Assembly (NCBI RefSeq): GCF_000737065.1 | Contig: NZ_AQRC01000011.1 | Location: 1-64,000, forward strand | Direction of reading: 5' to 3' | Length of the DNA stretch: 64,000 nt | Source: Thioclava atlantica | Lineage (GTDB): Bacteria > Pseudomonadota > Alphaproteobacteria > Rhodobacterales > Rhodobacteraceae | In this document: positions 1 through 8,190 of the stretch, one piece after another | How the letters are laid out: the number at the start of each line of letters is the position of its first letter | How positions within the stretch are numbered: position 1 is the stretch's first letter | Made by a program: the position numbers and the translations under genes | The notes under the pieces: model-generated | The model's database searches: none | Seen by the model: the letters and a program-made list of their open reading frames with translations, nothing else | What the model was told of the DNA's origin: nothing

Positions 1-109
1 ATGCTGCCCAGCTAGCATGCCGGATTCACAACATGAATCCTCCCGGATTTGCGCAACAACGCCGTCGAACGCCGCCAAGGTGAAATCCGTGGTCGCACCT
101 CCGAAGGCC

Positions 110-238
110 AGCACTTCCCAGGCGCAGGAATTAGCGCCCTCGGAAACGCTGTTCCGCACACCGCAGGCCGAATATACCCGCAAGCTGATCGCCGCGATGC
201 CGCGCATGGATCGTCTTGGCGACGGGATGCCGGGATAA
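110..238 (+). pseudogene. C-terminal remnant of an Opp/Dpp-type ABC transporter ATPase
   Basis: The last roughly 35 codons of an open frame ending with TAA at 236-238 read like the tail of oligopeptide/dipeptide transporter ATPases, where the sequence ...LF-x-x-PQ-x-x-YTR-x-LIAA-x-P closes the protein. Here the fragment is ETLFRTPQAEYTRKLIAAMP. No Walker A, signature or Walker B motif lies upstream, because the window starts only about 110 bases before and the preceding residues do not match the family. It is therefore a 3' scrap left after a rearrangement, not a working gene. The identification rests on one short motif. Confidence 0.45.
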
Positions 239-257
239 GACGCGCTGGCAGTGCGGC

Positions 258-1376
258 TCAGCCCTGTGAGGGCCGGGCCGACCGCGCGGCCAGCGCCGCG
301 CCCAGTCCGAACAGCGCCGCTAGAATCCACAAATGCCGGATCGCGGTCGCCAGCTCTGGCCCGGTGGCGCCCATGCTGGCCAGCTGGGTATAGGCGTCGA
401 TCATCGGCGTGGCGGGAATGGCCGCCGCGATCGCTTGCAGCGCCGGGGGGATCGCCTCGATCGGCCAGGAAAAGCCCGAAAGGAAGAAAAGCGGCAGGCC
501 CATGGCCAGCAGCACGGGCTGGATCACCTCGGTCCGTTTCAGCAGCGCGGCGATCAGTTGCGCCATCAGCCCCGTGGCCAGCACAAAGGGCAGGCCAAGT
601 GCCGCCACCAGCCGCAGATCGCCCAGCCATGGCAGGCCGTAGGCGCGCGGCAGCGCCACGAGGAACAGCGGCAGCAGCGCCGCGTAGATCACCAGCCAGG
701 CCAGCCCGCGCCCGGCCAGTTGCCGCGCGACCGGTGCAGGCGAGGGGCGGCGGCGCACCGCCACCAGCGCCAGCCCCATCGCCATGGTCTGGTGCAGGAT
801 CAGCACGAAGGCAGCGGGCAGGACATAGGTCGCGTAACCACCCGAAGGGTTGAACAGCGGCACCTCGACCAGTTGCGCCGGGCTGGCCAGCGCCGTGGCG
901 GTTTCGGCGTCAAGCTGCTGGCCCGCCATCAGACGCCCGGCGGCGATGGTCGCACCCATCTGCCGGACGGGAATGGCCATGCCGGACAGCACCTTTTGAT
1001 AGACCAGAAAATAGCTGGCATCGCCATAGACAGCGATGGGACTGGGCCGGCCCGACAGCAGGTCCCGCTCGAACCCCTGCGGGATCAGCACGATGCCGTA
1101 GGCGTCGCGCGATTGCACCGCGCGGTCGGCGGCGGCCATGTCGGTCAGCCGGGCGGCCAGCGTCACGCTTTCGCTGGCGTCGATCCTGCGCAGCACCTCG
1201 CGCGCGCTTTCTCCGCCATCCAGATCGACGGCCACGACCGGCACGACGCGCAGCAATTCGGGGCGGTAGGGCGCGGGGTAGATCAGCCCATAGATCGCCA
1301 GCGCCAGCACCACGATCATCAGCACCTGACGATCACGGAAGATGCCGGCCATCTCGGCCCGAAAGGCACGGATCAT
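258..1376 (-). CDS. ABC-2 type transporter permease (second of the pair)
   Basis: This encodes a 372-residue inner-membrane protein of the ABC-2 permease (YbhR/YbhS-like) family. One hydrophobic segment follows the N terminus, a long periplasmic domain comes next (residues about 45-180), and five or more membrane segments fill the C-terminal half. The ATG at 1376 is chosen because it overlaps the stop of the upstream permease as ATGA. Further upstream in-frame starts would lie deep inside that gene. With its partner and the HlyD-type adaptor it would form an efflux pump of the YbhFSR type, but no ATPase gene accompanies them, so the energising subunit must lie elsewhere or was lost. Substrate unknown. 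Confidence 0.85.
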   Translation of the reverse strand: MIRAFRAEMAGIFRDRQVLMIVVLALAIYGLIYPAPYRPELLRVVPVVAVDLDGGESAREVLRRIDASESVTLAARLTDMAAADRAVQSRDAYGIVLIPQGFERDLLSGRPSPIAVYGDASYFLVYQKVLSGMAIPVRQMGATIAAGRLMAGQQLDAETATALASPAQLVEVPLFNPSGGYATYVLPAAFVLILHQTMAMGLALVAVRRRPSPAPVARQLAGRGLAWLVIYAALLPLFLVALPRAYGLPWLGDLRLVAALGLPFVLATGLMAQLIAALLKRTEVIQPVLLAMGLPLFFLSGFSWPIEAIPPALQAIAAAIPATPMIDAYTQLASMGATGPELATAIRHLWILAALFGLGAALAARSARPSQG

Positions 1377-2554
1377 GGCGCACCCCCGTCCAGTGCGCGG
1401 CGCTGCATCAGCGCCAGCCGCACCAGCACCAGCACGGCCAGCCCGGCGGTGATCGCCAGCAGCGCCAGCAGCGGCGGCAGCGACAGGTCGCGCGGCGTGG
1501 CGCGCAGGGTCTGGTCGATGCGCAATTGCAGATACCATGTGCCGGGCAGCAGATCGCTCCACCACCTGGCCAGCGCGGGCATCGCCTCGCGCGGGAAGCC
1601 GATGCCCATATAGCCAAAGGCCGGGGCCAGCATTATCGCAACCCCGCTGATGGCCAGCCCGAAATCGCGCATCAGCAGATAGGCCAGCCCGCCGATCAGC
1701 GCCGCCGCGACGACGAACAGCACCGCGCCAATCAGCAGCAGCGCGACCGACCCGCGCAGCGGCACCTCCAGCACGCCGAACAGCACCAGATCGGCCAGCC
1801 CGATCACCGCCAGAAAGATCAGCGTATAAGGGATCAGTTTGCCCAGCATCGCGGGCAGTACACCCCCCGCCTGCCGCGACAGGGCCAGCATCGGCGGCGC
1901 GCCGCCGGTGGCCGGGCGGGCGAAATCCAGCGCCAGCGCATAGGTGACGGCGGCGGCGGCCATGATCTGCACCACCGCGGGCACCACCGCCGACAGCAGA
2001 AAGTCGATATAGCTGAAGGCCGGGTTGAACAGCGCATGGATCTGCATCGGGATCGGCTGCACCAGCGCGGCAACGGCGGTCGCATCGGTGCCCTGCGCGC
2101 GCAGCATCCCCATCTGCGCGCCGGCGATGAAGCTGTTGATCGCGCCCCGCGCGCCCCGCGCGGCGATGGCCCCGGCGGTCATGTGCTGATTGTCATAGAA
2201 CAGCACGATTTCCGGCCGACGGCGATCCAGCAAGTCACGCTCGAAGCCCTGCGCGATCAGCACCGCCCCGCGCGCCCGCCCGGCGCGGATATCGTCGCTG
2301 GCCGCGGGCAGGCTCAGCGCCGGGTGGGTGGTCAGTTCGGGCGTTGCCTCCAGCATCCGCGACAGCGAGCGGCTGGTCTCGGTCCGGTCCAGATCGACGA
2401 CGGCAAAGGGCAGGTCGGTCGGGATACCGCGCAGAAACACCGCCGCCAGCACCGCCAGCAGCAGCAGGGGCAGGATCAGCGTCAGCCAGATCAGCGCCGG
2501 ATGCCCGGCGATCAGCGACAGCTCGCGCCGTGCGACATGGGCGATGCCGCGCAT
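1373..2554 (-). CDS. ABC-2 type transporter permease (first of the pair)
   Basis: This 393-residue membrane protein has the same architecture as its downstream neighbour: an N-terminal transmembrane helix (about residues 20-42), a periplasmic loop of about 130 residues, then a cluster of hydrophobic segments to the end. The loop contains the VLIAQGFERDLL stretch also found in the neighbour as VLIPQGFERDLL, so the two permeases are paralogues that probably heterodimerise. The start lies 4 bases after the stop of the HlyD-type gene and its end overlaps the next permease by 4 bases, so the three genes are one transcript. Regulation is not visible. Confidence 0.86.
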   Translation of the reverse strand: MRGIAHVARRELSLIAGHPALIWLTLILPLLLLAVLAAVFLRGIPTDLPFAVVDLDRTETSRSLSRMLEATPELTTHPALSLPAASDDIRAGRARGAVLIAQGFERDLLDRRRPEIVLFYDNQHMTAGAIAARGARGAINSFIAGAQMGMLRAQGTDATAVAALVQPIPMQIHALFNPAFSYIDFLLSAVVPAVVQIMAAAAVTYALALDFARPATGGAPPMLALSRQAGGVLPAMLGKLIPYTLIFLAVIGLADLVLFGVLEVPLRGSVALLLIGAVLFVVAAALIGGLAYLLMRDFGLAISGVAIMLAPAFGYMGIGFPREAMPALARWWSDLLPGTWYLQLRIDQTLRATPRDLSLPPLLALLAITAGLAVLVLVRLALMQRRALDGGAP

Positions 2555-2558
2555 GGCG

Positions 2559-3548
2559 TCACAGACCGTCCGGCAGCAGCGCCGACATGCCGGGGCGCAG
2601 GCCCTCGACCGGGGCGTCGGGGGTCGCGCGCAGCTCGAAGCTGCGCAGGTCGAAATCGCCGGTCGCCCGCCAGCTTGCGAAATCGCCCTGTATGTTCAGC
2701 AGGGTGACGGTGGCGGCCACATCGCGATCCAGCGCCGGGACGCGCACGGTCAGGGTGCCGCCGACCTCGACACCATGCAGCAGGTCTTCACGAATGTTGA
2801 AGGTGAACCACGCATCCGCCGGCTGCACGAGCGTGAACAGCGGCGCGCCGGGGCCGATGTTTTCGCCCATCTCGATCATTCGGCCGGTGATCTGGCCATC
2901 CATCGGGGCATAGACCTGCAAGTCGTCCAGATTGGCCTGTTGCTGGGCCAGCGCGGCGCGCGCCTGTTCGGCCTGTGCCTTGGCCGCCGCGCGCTGTTCG
3001 GGCGTGGCACCTGCGCGCACCAGATCAAGCTGTGCCTGCGCGGCATCGACCTGTCGTTCGGCGGCTTCGAGGTTGCGGATGCCCTGTTCGACCACCGCCT
3101 GCGACCGCACACCACGCGATTCCAGCGCGATGTTGCGCTGCTGGGCATCGCGGGCCAGCGCCAGATCGGCCTGCGCGGCCGCCAGTTGCGCCTCGGCGGC
3201 GCGGACGTTTTCGGGGCGGATGACAGCGACGGCGGCGGCGTTGCTGTCGGCGGCGGCCAGCGCGGCCTCGGCCTGACCATAGGCGGTCAGAAGCTGGGGG
3301 TTTTCCAGCCGCACCAGCAATTGCCCCTGCGTTACGCTATCGCCGGTATCCGCCCCGATTTCGGCCACGCGCCCCGAAATCCGGGCACTGACATCGACGC
3401 GCGGCGCGGCGACCTCGCCCTGAATGACCACCGGGCCGGGGCGTGTCAGCGCCCAGATCGCCACGGCCACCGCCGCGACGATGACCAGCAGCACGGCATA
3501 GGCCAGCCGCGCCTTGCGCGGAGCAGTGGTGGGGGGAATGTCCGTCAT
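2559..3548 (-). CDS. HlyD-family periplasmic adaptor (membrane fusion) protein
   Basis: This 329-residue protein has a single N-terminal membrane anchor (about residues 14-35) followed by a biotinyl-lipoyl-like beta domain (VDVSARISGRVAEI). A long alpha-helical coiled coil rich in Ala, Glu and Gln comes next (about residues 75-200), then a second lipoyl half and a beta-barrel. This is the standard HlyD/EmrA layout that bridges an inner-membrane pump to the outer membrane. It is the first gene of a three-gene operon with two ABC-2 permeases and follows the divergent region of the 3-hydroxyacyl-CoA dehydrogenase by 9 bases on the same strand. It ends soon after the barrel, slightly shorter than many relatives. 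Confidence 0.88.
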   Translation of the reverse strand: MTDIPPTTAPRKARLAYAVLLVIVAAVAVAIWALTRPGPVVIQGEVAAPRVDVSARISGRVAEIGADTGDSVTQGQLLVRLENPQLLTAYGQAEAALAAADSNAAAVAVIRPENVRAAEAQLAAAQADLALARDAQQRNIALESRGVRSQAVVEQGIRNLEAAERQVDAAQAQLDLVRAGATPEQRAAAKAQAEQARAALAQQQANLDDLQVYAPMDGQITGRMIEMGENIGPGAPLFTLVQPADAWFTFNIREDLLHGVEVGGTLTVRVPALDRDVAATVTLLNIQGDFASWRATGDFDLRSFELRATPDAPVEGLRPGMSALLPDGL

Positions 3549-3557
3549 CGCAATACC

Positions 3558-4406
3558 CTAGCTATACGTGTAAAAGCCTTCGCCCGAGGCGACGCCAAGC
3601 TTGCCCTTGTCCAGAAAGTCGCGCTTCAGAAGCCGCGCAAACTCCTGCGCCTTGGGGCCGCCCGCGGACGAAATATGCCAGGCCGTGTTCAGCCCCACGA
3701 TATCATATATCTGGAAGGGGCCAAGCGGCGCGCCCGTGGCGATGCGCCAGACCTTGTCCACGTCCTGCGGGGCGGCCACGCCATCGACCAGCAGCGCGGC
3801 GGCGGCTTGCAAAAACGGCACCAGTAGCGAATTCAGCACATAGCCGGGCTGCTCTTTCTCCAGCACGATCGGCACCATGCCGATGGCTTTGGCAAAGGCC
3901 TGAACCTCATCGCGCACGGCCGGATCTGTGCCGGGATGGCCCATGATCTCGGCAATGTTGTGGCGCCAGATATGGTTAGCGAAATGCAGCGCCAGAAAGC
4001 GGTCGGGTTGGGCGGTCGCACCAGCCAGTTCCGAGGGCAGCAGCGTCGAGGAATTGGTGGCAAGGATTGCGCCGTCTTCCATCAGCGGGGCAAGCCGCGC
4101 GTAAAGACCGCGCTTGATCTGCGGGTTTTCGGGCACCGCTTCGATGACCAGATCGGCATCGGCCACAGCCTGCGCCAGATCGGTGGTCAGCGACAGCCGC
4201 GCGCGGGCGCCGGCAATGTCATCGTCGCCCAGCTTCAGATCGGCCTGCATCTGCGCGGAGATCGCATCCAACGCCTCGCGCGCCTTGGCCAGCGCCTCGT
4301 CCGAGACGTCTTGCGCGATCACCTCAAACCCGTGGCGGGCGGTTTGCAGCGCGATCTGGATGCCCAGAACCCCCGCGCCAATGACTGTAACCCTGCTGAT
4401 GGCCAT
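3558..4406 (-). CDS. 3-hydroxyacyl-CoA (3-hydroxybutyryl-CoA) dehydrogenase
   Basis: The 282-residue cytoplasmic enzyme oxidises 3-hydroxyacyl-CoA with NAD. Its N terminus carries the Rossmann motif GAGVLGIQIA (residues about 10-19). The middle has the family signature ENPQIKRGLYARL and NSSTLLPSEL followed by HFANHIW with the catalytic His, and the C-terminal dimerisation domain follows. The length matches the stand-alone FadB2/Hbd type and there is no hydratase domain. It is transcribed away from the oleate hydratase gene, with a 117-bp shared promoter region, and is followed after 9 bases by the HlyD operon. The setting suggests a beta-oxidation step for hydroxylated fatty acids. Confidence 0.9.
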   Translation of the reverse strand: MAISRVTVIGAGVLGIQIALQTARHGFEVIAQDVSDEALAKAREALDAISAQMQADLKLGDDDIAGARARLSLTTDLAQAVADADLVIEAVPENPQIKRGLYARLAPLMEDGAILATNSSTLLPSELAGATAQPDRFLALHFANHIWRHNIAEIMGHPGTDPAVRDEVQAFAKAIGMVPIVLEKEQPGYVLNSLLVPFLQAAAALLVDGVAAPQDVDKVWRIATGAPLGPFQIYDIVGLNTAWHISSAGGPKAQEFARLLKRDFLDKGKLGVASGEGFYTYS

Positions 4407-4433
4407 GGGGACCTCCTGCTATAGATTTCTTTC

Positions 4434-4447
4434 GTTATTCAGATAAC
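4434..4447. promoter_or_regulatory. Inverted repeat in the hbd-ohyA divergent promoter region
   Basis: GTTAT-TCAG-ATAAC is a perfect 5-bp inverted repeat with a 4-base centre. It lies in the 117-bp gap between the divergent 3-hydroxyacyl-CoA dehydrogenase and oleate hydratase genes. Position and symmetry fit an operator for the TetR-family regulator encoded just downstream of the hydratase; binding is inferred only. Confidence 0.4.
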
Positions 4448-4523
4448 ACTTGAAATCCGCAATGCAAGGGGCCATCTGTGCCAGCAGGCAAGACGTGCCA
4501 CTACTCTTGAACAGGAGATCCCC

Positions 4524-6509
4524 ATGGCCCCGAAAAACCGCCCCTTCCCGCCCAGCCTGCCAATGTCGCATGAACCCGATGCGACGGCTGCTTTCTGGCG
4601 CAATGACGCCACCAACACGCTGCCACCGCCCGACATGACCGGCACCTATCGGCGCCACCGCCCGCTGGCACCCGAAGGCATCGCCAAGCGCCGCGCCACC
4701 ATCGTCGGCGGCGGTATCGCCGGGCTGGCGGCGGCGTTTTACCTGATCCGCGACGCCCAGATGCCGGGCGAGAACATCACCGTGATCGAGGGGCTGTCGG
4801 TTCCCGGCGGGTCGATGGACGGCGCCGGCAACGCGCAGGACGGCTATATCGTGCGCGGCGGGCGCGAGATGAACTGGAATTATGACAATCTGTGGGACCT
4901 GTTTCAGGACATCCCCGCCGTCGAGATGCCCGAGGGCCATTCGGTGCTGGACGAATACCGCGCGCTGAATGACGCCGATGCCAACGTCTCGAAGGCGCGG
5001 CTGATGCACAAGCAGGGCCAGATCCGCAATTTTTCGACCCTGGGCCTGACCAAGCCCCAGCAATGGGAACTGGTGCGCCTGCTGCTGGCCCGCAAGGAGG
5101 ATCTGGACGACAAGACCATCACCGACTGGTTCTCGCCCGGTTTCCTGCAAAGCAATTTCTGGTTCTTCTGGCGGTCGATGTTCGCCTTCAAGAACTGTCA
5201 CAGCCTGCTGGAAATGAAGCTGTACATGCACCGTTTCCTCGATGCGCTGGACGGGCTGAACGACATGTCGGCGCTGGTGTTCCCGCGCTATAACCAATAC
5301 GAGACCTTCATCCTGCCGCTGGTGAACTGGCTGAAAGCGCGCGGCGTGAATTTCCGCTATGACACCCGCGTCACCGATCTGGAGATGACCGAGCGCGGCG
5401 GCCAGCGCACCGTCACGGCGATCCATGCCGAGGTTGACGGCACGGCGCAGGTGATCCCGGTCGGCGACGGCGATCTGGTCTTTGCCCTGCCGGGGTCGAT
5501 GACCGAAGGCACGGCTTACGGCGACATGGACACGGTGCCGGTGCTGGCGCGCGGCAATGCCGAGCCGGGGCCGGACAGCGACTGGCTGCTGTGGAAGAAC
5601 CTCGCCGCGAAATCGCCGGTTTTTGGCAAGCCGCAGAAATTCTATGGCGACGTGAACCGCTCGATCTGGGAATCGGTGACGCTGACCTGCAAGCCCTCGC
5701 CCCTGACCGAGAAGATCGCCGAATTGTCGGTCAACGACCCCTATTCGGGCCGCACCGCGACCGGCGGGGTCATCACATTCACCGATTCCGGCTGGGTGAT
5801 GAGCGTGACCGCCAACCGCCAGCCGCATTTTCGCGACCAGCCCGATGATGTGCTGGTGCTGTGGGCCTACGGGCTGGACATGGACGGCGTGGGCGATGTG
5901 ACCGGCAAGACCATGGCCGACTGCACCGGGCGCGAGATTCTGGCCGAGCTGTGCCACCATTTGGGGCTGTCCGAACACCTCGACCAGATCGCGGCGGCGA
6001 CCAAGGTGCGGCTGGCGCTGATGCCCTATATCACCGCCGAATTCATGCCGCGCGCGGCGGGCGACCGGCCGCATGTCGTGCCCGAAGGCTGCACCAACCT
6101 TGCCCTGTTGGGGCAGTTCGTGGAGACCGCGAACGATGTGGTCTTCACCATGGAAAGCAGCGTGCGCACCGCCCGGATCGGGGTCTATAGCCTGCTGAAC
6201 CTGCCCAAGCAGGTGCCGGATATCGCGCCCACGCAATACGACATCCGCAACCTGCTGAAGGCCGCGCGGGCGATCAATAACGGCGAGCCCTTCCCCGGCG
6301 AGCGGCTGCTGCACAGGGTCTTGGACAAGACCTATTTTGCCCATATCCTGCCGCCGCTGCCCGAGGATGAGCCCGGCACGATGCGCCGCATCGAGGAAGA
6401 GCTTGGCGGGCTGTTCGGCAAGGGCGAGCGCGCCGTGCAGTCGCTGATCGACCAGATCGCCGGGCTGCGCGACAAGCTGTCCGGCGGGCACGACACGAAA
6501 GAAGGATGA
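4524..6509 (+). CDS. ohyA: Oleate hydratase (FAD-dependent, myosin-cross-reactive-antigen family)
   Basis: This 661-residue enzyme adds water across the cis-9 double bond of oleate and similar fatty acids to give 10-hydroxy acids. The FAD-binding motif GGGIAGLAAAFYLI sits at about residues 55-68, the cofactor-contacting GGSMDGAG follows, and the RGGREMNWNYDNLWDL block contains the conserved catalytic Glu of the family. The length and the C-terminal domain match full-length hydratases. The ATG at 4524 follows an AGGAGA-type ribosome site. The TetR gene begins 4 bases after the stop, so both are co-transcribed. This could be a fatty-acid detoxification enzyme, a catabolic one or both; the neighbouring beta-oxidation genes favour catabolism. 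Confidence 0.95.
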   Translation: MAPKNRPFPPSLPMSHEPDATAAFWRNDATNTLPPPDMTGTYRRHRPLAPEGIAKRRATIVGGGIAGLAAAFYLIRDAQMPGENITVIEGLSVPGGSMDGAGNAQDGYIVRGGREMNWNYDNLWDLFQDIPAVEMPEGHSVLDEYRALNDADANVSKARLMHKQGQIRNFSTLGLTKPQQWELVRLLLARKEDLDDKTITDWFSPGFLQSNFWFFWRSMFAFKNCHSLLEMKLYMHRFLDALDGLNDMSALVFPRYNQYETFILPLVNWLKARGVNFRYDTRVTDLEMTERGGQRTVTAIHAEVDGTAQVIPVGDGDLVFALPGSMTEGTAYGDMDTVPVLARGNAEPGPDSDWLLWKNLAAKSPVFGKPQKFYGDVNRSIWESVTLTCKPSPLTEKIAELSVNDPYSGRTATGGVITFTDSGWVMSVTANRQPHFRDQPDDVLVLWAYGLDMDGVGDVTGKTMADCTGREILAELCHHLGLSEHLDQIAAATKVRLALMPYITAEFMPRAAGDRPHVVPEGCTNLALLGQFVETANDVVFTMESSVRTARIGVYSLLNLPKQVPDIAPTQYDIRNLLKAARAINNGEPFPGERLLHRVLDKTYFAHILPPLPEDEPGTMRRIEEELGGLFGKGERAVQSLIDQIAGLRDKLSGGHDTKEG

Positions 6510-6513
6510 CCCG

Positions 6514-7119
6514 ATGGCCGCACCGAAACGCCTGACCCGGCAACAGGCCCAGCAGGAAACGCGCGCGCGTCTGATCGACGCGGCGCTGAACCTGATTGCC
6601 GAGGCGGGCGTCGGTGCGGCCTCGATCCGGGGGATCTGCGAACGCGCCGGGTTCAGCCAGGGCGCGTTCTATTCGAACTTTGCCAGCAAGGACGACCTGT
6701 TGCTGGCGCTGGTTGCCACCCACATGACCCGCATCGCCCGCGATCTGGTCGATCTGGTGCAGGCGACCGAGGGCATGGGTCTGGACGACAGCCTGATCCG
6801 TCTGGGCGCGCGGCTGGGTGAATTGTCGCGCAACCCGGTGCTGTCGCGGCTGATTATCGAGATGAACCTGCACGCACAGCGCGATGCGGATTTTGCCGCG
6901 CAGTTTGCCGAGGTAACGGCCAGCTATCGGCGGGAATTCACCGCTATTACCGAGGCCCTGATCGCCCGTCATCACCTGACCCCGCGCCAGCCCGCCGCCG
7001 AGATCGCGGAAACGATGCTGGCGCTTTGGTTCGGCGAGATCGTCCAGAACCGCGAAGCCGGGACAGCCAGCGTTGCCGATCTGCAAATGGCCTATTTCCG
7101 GGCTGTGACCCATGGTTAG
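6514..7119 (+). CDS. TetR/AcrR-family transcriptional regulator
   Basis: This 201-residue repressor-type protein has an N-terminal TetR helix-turn-helix (about residues 15-60), with the typical IRGICERAGFSQGAFYSNFASKDDL pattern here split over the recognition helix and the YxxF-x-SKDDLL end. The C-terminal ligand domain is divergent, as usual. It starts 4 bases after the oleate hydratase stop, so it very likely shares that promoter and controls the hydratase and the divergent dehydrogenase. The ligand is probably a fatty acid or acyl-CoA, inferred from context only. Confidence 0.9.
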   Translation: MAAPKRLTRQQAQQETRARLIDAALNLIAEAGVGAASIRGICERAGFSQGAFYSNFASKDDLLLALVATHMTRIARDLVDLVQATEGMGLDDSLIRLGARLGELSRNPVLSRLIIEMNLHAQRDADFAAQFAEVTASYRREFTAITEALIARHHLTPRQPAAEIAETMLALWFGEIVQNREAGTASVADLQMAYFRAVTHG

Positions 7120-7155
7120 GGGGCAAATCTGCGGCCATGGATGTGGCGGGTCGGT

Positions 7156-8058
7156 TCAGGGCCGCAACAACCCGCGCAGCCATTGGCTTGCGGGGTCGGT
7201 ATGCTGATCGGCGTGCCAGTAAAGATGCAGTTTGACCGGGCTTAGCGCGGCGGGCGGATCAGTCAGGACCAGCGCCCGGCCCGGTTGCAGGCGCGCGGCA
7301 ATGCGACGTGGAATCGTGGCCAGCAGGTCGGACCCCTCGGCCACGGTCATCGCGGTGCCATAGCTTTGACAGCGCAGCCGCACCCGGCGGCTGATTCCAA
7401 GCGCCAGCAGCGACACATCCTCGATCACCGCGCCATCGTGACGCGTGGACACGGCGATATGATCCGTCGCAGCGTAGGCGGCAAAGGTGGGGGTGGCGGC
7501 AAAGCCATGCCCGGCGCGGCTGACAACGCAGAAATCATCGCTGAACAATGGCGCATGGCGCAGCGTCTCGGGCACCGGGTGCGGCACATCGACGGCCAGA
7601 TCAATGCTGCGCGCAGCCAGCGATTTAGCCATCATCGCCCGTGCCACGCGCACCGAATGCACCGTCACCGCCGGTGCCTCAGCCGCCAGCCGCGACATCA
7701 GCACCGGCAGCAGGATCGTCTCGGTCGCCTCGGGCAGGGCGATGCGAAAGCTGCTCTGGCTGGCCTGCGGATCAAAGGCACCCCATCGGTTGATCAGCGC
7801 ATCCAGCCGCGTCAGTTGATCCAGCAATTCCGGGGCCATGCGGGCGCAGGCCGCCGTCGGCTGCATCCGGTGGCCCTGCCGCTGGAACAGAGGCTCGCCG
7901 AAATGATCGCGCAGCCGCCGCATCGCGTGGCTGACAGCCGATGGCGTCAGCGACAACGCATCGGCCGCGCGCGTCAGGTGCCGTTCCTGCCAGACCATCG
8001 CAAAGACGCGCAGCAGGTTCAGGTCCAGCCTGTCGTACCGTGAATGAATTTTGTTCAT
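7156..8058 (-). CDS. LysR-family transcriptional regulator
   Basis: The 300-residue regulator has the N-terminal winged helix-turn-helix (LNLLRVFAMVWQERHLTRAA then LSLTPSAVSHAMRRLRDHFG, residues about 13-55) and a periplasmic-binding-like effector domain from about residue 95. It is divergent from the acyl-CoA ligase operon with a 132-bp gap, the usual LysR arrangement, so it probably controls that operon and itself. The gap carries two direct TATTCAT repeats (8072-8078 and 8085-8091) close to its own start and an ATGAAT inverted half-site, candidates for its binding site. Confidence 0.92.
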   Translation of the reverse strand: MNKIHSRYDRLDLNLLRVFAMVWQERHLTRAADALSLTPSAVSHAMRRLRDHFGEPLFQRQGHRMQPTAACARMAPELLDQLTRLDALINRWGAFDPQASQSSFRIALPEATETILLPVLMSRLAAEAPAVTVHSVRVARAMMAKSLAARSIDLAVDVPHPVPETLRHAPLFSDDFCVVSRAGHGFAATPTFAAYAATDHIAVSTRHDGAVIEDVSLLALGISRRVRLRCQSYGTAMTVAEGSDLLATIPRRIAARLQPGRALVLTDPPAALSPVKLHLYWHADQHTDPASQWLRGLLRP

Positions 8059-8071
8059 TGGGATCGTTTAA

Positions 8072-8091
8072 TATTCATCATTTGTATTCAT
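8072..8091. promoter_or_regulatory. Repeated TATTCAT half-sites between LysR gene and ligase operon
   Basis: Two TATTCAT heptamers (8072-8078, 8085-8091), plus an opposing ATGAAT near 8043, lie in the divergent gap. They are the only obvious repeated motif there and are plausible regulator-binding half-sites; this is inference from position. Confidence 0.3.
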
Positions 8092-8190
8092 TCCCATGCC
8101 GAGGCAGTTTTGTCGAGGTCCGGCAGGGTGGGGGCCGGCCCACACATGGACCGGGGAGGGTTCACAGATGATTGACAGGGAAACGCGTGC

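Noticed and set aside
258-3827. Long plus-strand frames of 190-500 codons opposite the ABC-2/HlyD operon
   Set aside because: They are the antisense shadows typical of high-GC genes; composition is dominated by Arg, His and Gln and no domains appear, while the minus strand gives clear families.
4419-6491. 690-codon minus-strand frame opposite oleate hydratase
   Set aside because: It lies entirely opposite an unmistakable oleate hydratase and shows shadow-type composition with no recognisable motif.
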